This document shows, piece after piece, positions 17,191 through 24,190 of a stretch of 64,000 bases of DNA. The DNA lies in NCBI RefSeq assembly GCF_003011895.2, contig NZ_PXWF02000321.1:1-64000 (forward strand), written 5' to 3'. Source of the DNA: Massilia glaciei (GTDB lineage Bacteria; Pseudomonadota; Gammaproteobacteria; Burkholderiales; Burkholderiaceae_D). The notes under the pieces are model-generated. The model was not told where the DNA came from, made no database searches, and saw nothing but the letters and a program-made list of their open reading frames with translations. Position 1 is the first letter of the stretch. Each line of letters opens with the position of its first letter. The position numbers and the translations under genes were made by a program.

Positions 17191-19668
17191 TCAATTGTCC
17201 ATCCATTCAATATCAGGCTCAGTCCAAGTCCCAGTCGCGACATACTTAAATAAGTTAGTATAAGCTCTATTTAGTCGCACATCTCCAGCAAGTTCTTCAC
17301 TTCTCCTTTTAAGTCTTGGTATAAACGAATTCGCAATTTTTCGAGCTGCGATGTCATCGCGATGTCGTCGAATAACTCTAGTGTACCCCTCTGCCAAAGT
17401 GACGATTGGGAAAGTGTCGTCACTTTCAATAAGCTTATCTAAGTCCTCCAATATTTCTCGTGCTTGGTCTGCGTATGTCAACGCCATTTGTGTGTCATCG
17501 GACTGTTCCGCAACAATTAGCAGTTGCTGCGCTAACGCATGCAGGGTGTGTCCCATTGGGTAAGCCTGCCTAGCCGTAGATAATTTTTCTAATGCCTCCG
17601 TATGTTCACGAAAATCACGTAAGGCAAGTCCATATTGAAGCCAGAATAAACCATCAAGTTCAAATTTTTTCTCAAGCGATTTGTAAAGACCCAAAACTAA
17701 TTCTTGATGCCCTTTTAAGACATCTTTCAGAAAGGCATGGTTAATTAATCCTTTGTAGATAGTGCCTTCCAATTTGTTTACATTTTTTATTACGGGTGAC
17801 TCATACTGAGAGAACGCGTCTAACAGTGCGCCGAGTGCTTTAAATGTGAAGCTAGGATCAACCAAATGGTCAAGAATGTAACGAACATAGACCGGATGGC
17901 GAACTGAATGAGCGCCCGACCGCTGCACCACCATGCCGGCCAAATTGTTTGATAAAATTATGTCGCCGTTGAGAATTCCGATGGAACTGAATGCCCTATC
18001 GATTAGCGCCGACGGTGCATCTTGTTTTCGATCAGTTATTAGTCCTACAATTAGCAAGCAGAGTCTCTCTTCGTCAGTCTGCAGAGTCTTAAAATCGTTG
18101 GCGATAATTTGCCCATATCCCAATCCGAACGTCGCCTCCAGCAGGGCAATCAGCAGTTGTTTTTGAGCACGGTCGACAAGCTCCTTAACTCGTTGAGCCG
18201 GTGATAATTGTCCGAGCCGTGTCCAAGAACCGAATTTTTCTAATTTACCAAGTATTTTTTCAGCGTCATGGTAGCTGAACTGATCAACCTTAATTGGAAC
18301 GCTGCAGTAAGCCCCAATTCTAGTTCGAGTCTTACGTTTCCAAATGTTCTCTCGTTCGGTTCCAAGTAACATAGTCCGACGAAGTCTATTCGATTCAAAA
18401 ATATCCCGCAATTGATCTGAAACAAAGTCAAAATTATCAATCGCAACAAATATTTTTTGTGCGGTAGATGTTCGCTCAATTGCTTCAAGTGTATCTATTA
18501 AATAGTCAATCGGCTGGTTGATGTAGAAAACTGCATAGCCAGGATTCGCCTGTAGTGAATAACACAACTGCATTAGCAACGTGGTTTTTCCCGAGCCTGC
18601 CGGGCCAATTAGAGGCCAGATAGAATTGGCTTTAAACCCTTGTTCGATAGCTTTGAGGGACAACGACACAATATCAAGCTCGGCAGGAATACCCTCAATA
18701 ATGTCATCCCATGTCGGCCGAAATCCTTTATAAAATTCGCGTATTGCATACTTGGCGCTTCGAGCTCGATTCGTTAAAGTGCTTTTCTTTACCGGGGTAA
18801 CATGATCAAATAGTGACGCGTATTTTTTCACGTCTGGCGCTTTTAATAACTCTGCCAATTGAGGAATACTTTCCATTGCCAATTGTATTGGCTGCAGAGG
18901 AGAGGGAAAAGTTTCCTTAAGCCATTGAACGAATTGAGTTAAGGTGCCGGCAATATGCTCAATATTATAGTCCAAAAGTACCTGTTTTTGCAGATCCGTC
19001 GCCGAAGGAGTAATTACAAAACTCTTGCCTGGGGATTTTCCAGTAACATTTTTGTATCGTTCGATATGATATTTTAGCAATGGCTCGCTAAGCTTCGTCC
19101 CGATAAACAGGATGGGCAGCCGCAGAAAATCAGATGCGCATTGCTCGTACCATGGAAGCGTTTTCGCTGTAGATTTGGCATATTCCGACGAAGAAAATAT
19201 AATGCCGCCCGACAATCGATCGATTGATCCGTTTAGTTTTACAAGATGCAGCCGTTCAAAAAAATTATCTTGATCCACAATTGCATCAGATGACATCTTT
19301 ATGCTAATTTTTTGTTTGCTATTTCTTCTTAGCGCAGTCTCCAATGCGTCGTCAATATTTAGCGTATAAATACGGCGCCAAGCAAATTCAGCTAAATAAA
19401 GATAGTCCTGGGACGGCTCTGTATGTAAAAAAAGTGATTCCAATATCGGATCTAGTCGTGACTGCAGTTTCCCCCGTACCGCACCATAAACCTCATCTAA
19501 AGGTTCGTTGTCATAAGGGTAGCCAGCTTGGTTTGCCAAATGTGCAGCGAGCATAGCGCCGTCTAAAACCCCTTTCCCGCCTCGAATTGTGCATCCTCTT
19601 GAAGCTCCTGCTCCGAGAAAAAGGATCAACTCACCATTATTGATTGCCGCTTGCAGGTCTTTGTTCAT
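17191..19668 (-). CDS. SIR2-like / STAND-type P-loop NTPase / helical-repeat protein, putative antiphage defence
   Basis: The intact 825-residue gene is strongly AT-rich within a GC-rich genome. Residues 10-250 form a SIR2-like domain: ILFLGAGASRG (15-25), YTLNIDDALE (101-110) with Asn104 and Asp106, KLNGSID (144-150), and LFIGTKLSEPLL (187-198). The central part (about 320-600) is a P-loop NTPase with Walker A GPAGSGKTT (355-363), Walker B-like IFVAIDNFD (406-414) and a sensor-like LLGTERE. The C-terminal 230 residues look like TPR-type helices (EHTEALEKLSTARQAYP). This order matches single-gene SIR2-STAND defence proteins such as the Avs5 type, where the C-terminus senses a phage component and the SIR2 domain degrades NAD. 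At residue 146 the usual SIR2 'HG' is 'NG'. No partner gene lies beside it, and IS debris flanks it on both sides. The defence role is inferred from architecture. Confidence 0.75.
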   Translation of the reverse strand: MNKDLQAAINNGELILFLGAGASRGCTIRGGKGVLDGAMLAAHLANQAGYPYDNEPLDEVYGAVRGKLQSRLDPILESLFLHTEPSQDYLYLAEFAWRRIYTLNIDDALETALRRNSKQKISIKMSSDAIVDQDNFFERLHLVKLNGSIDRLSGGIIFSSSEYAKSTAKTLPWYEQCASDFLRLPILFIGTKLSEPLLKYHIERYKNVTGKSPGKSFVITPSATDLQKQVLLDYNIEHIAGTLTQFVQWLKETFPSPLQPIQLAMESIPQLAELLKAPDVKKYASLFDHVTPVKKSTLTNRARSAKYAIREFYKGFRPTWDDIIEGIPAELDIVSLSLKAIEQGFKANSIWPLIGPAGSGKTTLLMQLCYSLQANPGYAVFYINQPIDYLIDTLEAIERTSTAQKIFVAIDNFDFVSDQLRDIFESNRLRRTMLLGTERENIWKRKTRTRIGAYCSVPIKVDQFSYHDAEKILGKLEKFGSWTRLGQLSPAQRVKELVDRAQKQLLIALLEATFGLGYGQIIANDFKTLQTDEERLCLLIVGLITDRKQDAPSALIDRAFSSIGILNGDIILSNNLAGMVVQRSGAHSVRHPVYVRYILDHLVDPSFTFKALGALLDAFSQYESPVIKNVNKLEGTIYKGLINHAFLKDVLKGHQELVLGLYKSLEKKFELDGLFWLQYGLALRDFREHTEALEKLSTARQAYPMGHTLHALAQQLLIVAEQSDDTQMALTYADQAREILEDLDKLIESDDTFPIVTLAEGYTRVIRRHRDDIAARKIANSFIPRLKRRSEELAGDVRLNRAYTNLFKYVATGTWTEPDIEWMDN

Positions 19669-20027
19669 TGTATTGAAGGATGGTTTTATAGTTTAAAAAA
19701 TTGGTAGAGCTATACATTTTTAAAGGGTAGGGCGCAAAATACTCGCGTAATTTCTTGCGTGCTAACCTACGTATCGAGACTTTTTAGAAAAAATCCAATT
19801 TTAACCGATTGCGATTCATCATACTGCAGTCTGAAGACTGACACTAGTCCAATCGCTTGGCAAGCGTTTATATTGCTGTTCTGTCCGGCATCTGTCACTT
19901 TGCCCACTTTGCCCCTGAGTTAGAATGTTATCGACCTCTTTCCTGTTGTTGTGTCTCGCGCTCAATCATCTTCTTTGCCTGTGAAACCGGGCACAGCATC
20001 ACGGCTTTTTGGCTCCTCGAAAAACCC
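19669..20027. other. AT-rich upstream region of the SIR2-like gene
   Basis: These 359 bases hold the presumed leftward promoter of the SIR2-like gene and the left flank of the broken IS5-type element. I see no coding signal and no clear operator. Confidence 0.4.
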
Positions 20028-21217
20028 ATGCCAATCTGGCATGATGACGGTGCCTCGAATCTGACGTAAATTTTCCAAGATCAAGAGAGTCTGTTTGCCG
20101 ACCAAGAAGGTGAAGCCAAGTTGAACAAGCTTGGCGACGCGCTGCGCGTGTTGGAGCAGCACGTCGACTTTGCCGCCCTCGCGGCGGAGGTCGACTGTGC
20201 CGCGCCACGCCCCGCCGCGAGCGCGGCGACCGTCCACCGTTCCCAACCGAGTTGATGGTACACGTCCTTTTAATCCAGCAGTTGTTCAACCTGAGCGATG
20301 AATAGATGGAATTCCAGCTGCTGGACCGCCTCAGTTTTCAGCGCTTCGTCGGCCTGCGCGCTAGTAGCCATCCCGGACCGCACGACCATCTGCACATTCA
20401 AGGGCCGCCTGATCCAGGCCGGCGCCAGCAATAGCATTTCGAGACGGTCAACAATCAGCTGTCCAAGCATGGCCTACATCGCGCGCGGTGGACAGATGAT
20501 CGACGCGAGCATCGTCCAAGCGCCGAAGCAGTCGTTAAGCAAGGAGGAGAAGGCGCTGGTCGGCGAAGGCCCTATGCCAATCACTCAGACACCGGCGAAG
20601 CGCCGGAAGAAGGACACCGATGCGCGCTGAACCAAGAAGCGCGGCAAATTCTATTTCGGCTACAAGTTTTCGGCCAACGCCGACAGGCGTTACAAGCTGG
20701 TATGCAAAATCAAGGTGAGCACTGCCAGCGCGCACGACACGCTCCACTTTGAAGACGTGCTCGATCCGAACAACACGAATCGCAACATCTTGGCCGACAA
20801 AGGCTATGTCGATGGTGAGCGCGAAGCTCGACTTACGAAGCAAGGCTGGCGCGTGCACATCCAGCGCAAGGGCACGAAGGACAAGCCGGTATAGGAAGCA
20901 CAGGAGCGGCGCAACCACCCCATCGCCAAGACCCGCGCCCGCGTCGAGTACGTGTTCGCCGGGCTGGTTCAGCTCAGTGGCAAAGACGTGCGCTCGATCG
21001 GTCTGCCGCGCGCAACGCTGCAGCTGACTGGAAGGTCGCCGCCTACAATTTGCAGCGCTTAGTTTTGACGGCGACGAAGATCGAGGCGTTCGGACGTCCA
21101 TGGTCCGTGCGGACAATCGAATTTGAAGGCTGCGGCCTGGAAATAGGGCCGGAAACAGCGCCGTTTTCGGGCTCTATGCCGTTTTCAGTGGATTTTGACA
21201 CGGCGTCAGCCGCGTGA
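20028..21217 (+). pseudogene. Broken IS5-family transposase gene
   Basis: The + strand carries a nearly complete but dead IS5-type DDE transposase. The N-terminal part LFADQEGEAKLNKLGDALRV and EQHVDFAALAAEVD is followed by frameshifts. Then come YIARGGQMIDASIVQAPKQ, RKKDTDAR-stop-TKKRGKFYFGYK (Trp to TGA at 20628-20630), NILADKGYVDGE and GTKDKPV-stop-EAQERR, and TRARVEYVFAGL completes it. The D-D-E residues are visible in MIDAS, LADKGY and RVEYVF. The region therefore holds at least two in-frame stops and several frameshifts. Confidence 0.85.
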
Positions 21218-21637
21218 TTCTGCCAAATTGAGTGGATTTCCCCACCCCTAGCCCCGCCCCCAAGGGCGGGGAAGTCCTTGCCGCCGGACGGGCTCGCGGG
21301 CTGGATGCCAACCCCGCATCCCACCCTAAGCCCTTGAGCGTAAAGGCATTTTCGATGCCCTCAAGGGTTCGCTGCGCCGTGCTCCGCCCGCCCTTGATCG
21401 CCCCGAAAACGCCGGGACCGTTGCGACTTGTAGGTGGCCGCGAACTAGGATGGGCCGAAGCACAGCTTGTCAACTTCCACTCGAAACGGCATTGAACCCG
21501 TTTTCGCATTGCCGCGCGCGATTCATGCGATCGACCTGCGGCAGCGCTAAATTCACCGGTTATTCGAGGTGCCCTATTGTAAAGACGCACAAAGGGTTGC
21601 CGGTCACCACTAAGGCACATAAGGCCTTGGGTGCATT
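21218..21637. other. Non-coding spacer with GC-rich hairpin
   Basis: I find no recognisable gene in these 420 bases. CCCCGCCC (21252-21259) and GGGCGGGG (21264-21271) form a strong eight-base hairpin. The stretch lies between the broken transposase gene and remnant copy B and is probably mobile-element debris. Confidence 0.4.
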
Positions 21638-21843
21638 GCGCTGAACAATTGATGTTTTTAGCGCTAAGGCCGGACTCAGATCCGCCCAATTTCCGAGCGT
21701 TGTTTTTTTCGATTTTTACGCCAAATCAGGCCGTTTTTGAGGGAGAACGGGACTCAGTGATCTTAAATTGCCTGTCTGCGAGCACTAGATTGGCAAATCC
21801 GAACAGAGTGAACAGTTGCGCAGTGTTCTGTCCAGACCGCGGG
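21638..21843 (-). repeat. IS5-type remnant, copy B (direct repeat of 15989-16241)
   Basis: The segment starts GCGCTGAACAATTGATG like copy A. It also shares CCTTAAATTGCCTG-like and GAACAGTTGCGCAGTGTTC segments in the same orientation. It lacks about 45 internal bases found in copy A and ends sooner. Together the two copies bracket the island that contains the SIR2-like gene. Confidence 0.7.
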
Positions 21844-21883
21844 CCTGACGGTTCATATTGCTCGTCGATGCAGGCTTAGCATA

Positions 21884-21909
21884 GGTCCCCGCGTTCGCGG
21901 GGATGACGT
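21884..21909. repeat. REP-type palindrome
   Basis: GGTCCCCGCG-TTCGCGGGGATGACG is one of several copies of the same short palindrome. The others lie near 30505, 34191, 58305 and 58375. It sits 35 bases downstream of the PAAR gene's stop. Confidence 0.65.
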
Positions 21910-21944
21910 GAAGGGGGGGCGCGCCCCGCGACGCCAAGCAAACC

Positions 21945-22346
21945 TCACAGCACGCCCGCGATCACCGGTTCCGAGCCATGCCGCGTGATCTGGTAGCTCG
22001 CCTGCAGGCTTTCGGTGATGACGTCGCCGTTGGCCAGGTCGCTGCCGACCACCGCGATCGGCCTTCCCCTGTAGCAAACGGCAACGCCGGCGCCCGTCGT
22101 GATGGTGCTCTCGCTGCCGTCCGGATAGCGCACCAGGTCGCCAACGCAGGCCACGCGCAGGCGCCGCTCGCCGACCAGCACCTCGATGCCGGTGCTCGCG
22201 GTCACCACTTCGCCGCCGCGCCGCGTGCGCGAGCCGATCGTCACCGCAGCGTGCAGCTTTTTAACGGGACGGTAGGCCGAGGCGGCCTCGCTTTCGGCCA
22301 GGAATCGACGCGTCTCTTCTTCGAACATTGGCAATCCCGCTTCCAT
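21945..22346 (-). CDS. PAAR-domain T6SS spike-tip protein
   Basis: The 133-residue protein has a roughly 50-residue N-terminal leader and then a PAAR-like domain with the repeated pattern AAVTIGSRTRRGGEVVTAS, RVACVGDLVRYPDGS and GRPIAVVGSDLANGDVI. PAAR proteins form the sharp metal-stabilised cone at the tip of VgrG. The start ATG 22344-22346 has a GAGGAG site just upstream. It lies about 6 kb from vgrG, with the IS-rich island between, and was probably once part of the same T6SS locus. Fewer Cys/His ligands are visible than in classical PAAR proteins, so metal binding is uncertain. Confidence 0.78.
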   Translation of the reverse strand: MEAGLPMFEEETRRFLAESEAASAYRPVKKLHAAVTIGSRTRRGGEVVTASTGIEVLVGERRLRVACVGDLVRYPDGSESTITTGAGVAVCYRGRPIAVVGSDLANGDVITESLQASYQITRHGSEPVIAGVL

Positions 22347-22475
22347 GGTTGCTCCTCGTTGAGTTGCTGACCGATCGCAAGTGACCAAGGCCAGTCGCTT
22401 GATTTTATCGGCAGAGTGAGCAGGAACGGTTTGCGCGCGATCAACATGTTGTGATCGGTAAAGCCAGGGGGAAGC

Positions 22476-23066
22476 TCAGGCGGCGGGCACGTCGAGCCGC
22501 CAGCGGCGGTAGATGCGCAGGGCGACGTGGGCGTCGTCGGCGGCGTACAGGATCTGTTTTTCCGACAGGCGCGCCATGGCCCAGTTGGTGGTCGTGATTT
22601 TTTTCGACTTCTGCAGCTTTTGCCCGAAGAAGCGCGCCACCGCCGTCTTGGCGCCGAGCGTGTTGCGCTCGCCCTTGCGCAGGGCGGTCGAGAGGTCGAG
22701 CACATTGCGCGTGTCGATGCCGAGCTTGGCGCTAAGGCGCTTGAGGTCGTCGGATAGGCCGAAGCCGACCTTGAGGATGGTGTGCGATTCGAGCACCGTC
22801 TTGAGCATGGCGGGCGCGCCACCGCCGCCGCCGATCTGGAACAGGTAGGCCATGTCGTCGGTGGCGAGCTGGATCAGATGGGGGCCGGTCGAGACCTCCC
22901 CCTTGAGGAAGGTCGGCTTCGATTCGGTGTCAAAGCCGATCACGTCCATGGCCGACAACGCCGCCAGCGCCTCGGCCGCATCGTGTTCGGTGCGCACCAG
23001 GCGCACCGAGGCGAGCGTGATGCCGGCGTAGGGCGGCAGCGGGACCTCGTCGGGCGCGCTCGACAT
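22476..23066 (-). CDS. RNase D-like 3'-5' exonuclease domain protein
   Basis: This 196-residue protein is little more than a DEDD-type 3'-5' exonuclease domain. Exo I is FDTES (45-49), Exo II is in VGFGLSDDLKRL, and Exo III is YAADDAHVALRIY (DEDDy type, with Tyr four before the Asp). It lacks the HRDC domains of full RNase D. It is probably a cytoplasmic RNA- or DNA-trimming enzyme whose substrate cannot be told from sequence. It follows the ProQ-like gene by 6 bases, suggesting an RNA-related operon. Confidence 0.88.
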   Translation of the reverse strand: MSSAPDEVPLPPYAGITLASVRLVRTEHDAAEALAALSAMDVIGFDTESKPTFLKGEVSTGPHLIQLATDDMAYLFQIGGGGGAPAMLKTVLESHTILKVGFGLSDDLKRLSAKLGIDTRNVLDLSTALRKGERNTLGAKTAVARFFGQKLQKSKKITTTNWAMARLSEKQILYAADDAHVALRIYRRWRLDVPAA

Positions 23067-23072
23067 CGGGAC

Positions 23073-23627
23073 TTAGGCGTTGCGGGAGAACTTGGATGCA
23101 AGCTGGAGCAGTTTTTCCTGGCGCATCTTGTCGGCTTCGACGGCGAGGGCGGCGTCGCGCTCGGCCTTTTTGCGCTCGGCCTCTTTTTTGAAACGCTGTT
23201 GCAGCGTGTCTTTGGCGTGCAGGCGGTGCACGTCGGTCACCTCGGCGCCGGCGTTGCCGTCGAGGTCGTGGCGGACGGTCGCCTTTTCCATCGCGCGCAG
23301 GTAGCGCAGCGAACCGGTGTGGATGCCGAGCGCGGCGCGCATGGTTTTGCGGTCGAGTTCGGGCATGCGCGCGAGGATCTGCTTGTCGATGCCGATCGAC
23401 AACGGCAGGCAGTCGCGGAACGCCGGGAACTGTTGCTGGAACTGTTTGAGCAGGGACCGCGCGGTCGTGGGCGCGGCGGGCGCCTGCTGCGGCTCGCCGC
23501 GCTCCTGGGCGGCGGGACTGTCTTGCGAGACGGGCTTCCCGTGCTCCAAAGATGAATTTTGATCGGTGGGGGCTGGTGCTGCGTCGCCCGACTCGGCGAC
23601 TGGACTAGTTGTATTCATTGACTTCAT
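23073..23627 (-). CDS. proQ: ProQ/FinO-family RNA chaperone
   Basis: A Pro/Ala/Gln-rich leader of about 50 residues precedes a FinO/ProQ domain (about 55-150). The domain carries LLKQFQQQFPAFRDCLPLSIGI and then IHTGSLRYLRAM, which are typical. A charged Lys/Glu/Ala helix (RFKKEAERKKAERDAAL) closes the protein. Such proteins bind structured sRNAs and 3' ends. Two possible starts, 23627 (MKSMNTT) and 23618 (MNTT), lie close together, and neither has a strong ribosome site. It forms a pair with the exonuclease gene. Confidence 0.85.
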   Translation of the reverse strand: MKSMNTTSPVAESGDAAPAPTDQNSSLEHGKPVSQDSPAAQERGEPQQAPAAPTTARSLLKQFQQQFPAFRDCLPLSIGIDKQILARMPELDRKTMRAALGIHTGSLRYLRAMEKATVRHDLDGNAGAEVTDVHRLHAKDTLQQRFKKEAERKKAERDAALAVEADKMRQEKLLQLASKFSRNA

Positions 23628-24190
23628 TGTAAGAGCTGGAACCGGAAGGATAGCATGGGCACAATCGTAAGGCTGCGCCAATTCGCCATGATTGTTGTTT
23701 TGAATACCGTTGACGGCGGGCTTTTATTCGCATAGGCAACGCGCAGGAGGGCGCGAAGTCGTGTATGATCCGCCCCTTGTGCTGCGCGCGGCTTGACCTG
23801 GCGCAGATAGTAGTTGAAGGTCGACGACGGCGGTTTTTGTTGGCAAGTATACGAAAAACATATACCGGTTATATGATATTTCAATTATCCCGCAAACTTG
23901 CTTTACGGCATAATACGCCTGTCTCCTCTATTCTTCTCTGAAAAATAGATTCAAGCCCGTTTTAGCTAGCGGGCTTTTTTTCGTTCCCCATGGACAGCGC
24001 CATTTTGCACCAAGCACAACACTGTTTGCCAGCCCATTGCGAAACAATCGCACCCGTCGTGCTTGACATCCGGCCACACCGCCCTTAGCTGGGGACACCC
24101 AGAACCACGTTCCATCCGGCCTCCCGCACAGGGGCCGAGGTGGATTATAGACCTCGCAGGCGCGCCACATGCCTCGATCGGAGAGTAAAT
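23628..24190. other. Intergenic region between proQ and rpoD
   Basis: This 563-base gap carries no convincing ORF. It contains TATGAT at about 23763 and CATAAT (23909-23914) as -10-like elements on the + strand. A clear terminator follows at 23953-23981, well before rpoD. The last 200 bases should hold the rpoD promoter, with GGAG a few bases before the start codon. Confidence 0.45.
23953..23981 (+). terminator. Rho-independent terminator upstream of rpoD
   Basis: AAGCCCG (23953-23959) pairs with CGGGCTT (23970-23976) and runs into seven T. It ends a transcript that starts between proQ and this point. No gene is seen there, so a short non-coding RNA is possible. Confidence 0.7.

Noticed and set aside
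17191-21217. A multi-gene defence operon on the island
   Set aside because: Apart from the SIR2-like gene, all coding pieces are broken IS or ftsY fragments; no second intact gene supports a multi-component system.
21218-21689. Leftward 171-codon frame across 21174-21689
   Set aside because: It runs through mobile-element debris and a hairpin, has no start signal or family similarity, and crosses the boundary of remnant copy B.
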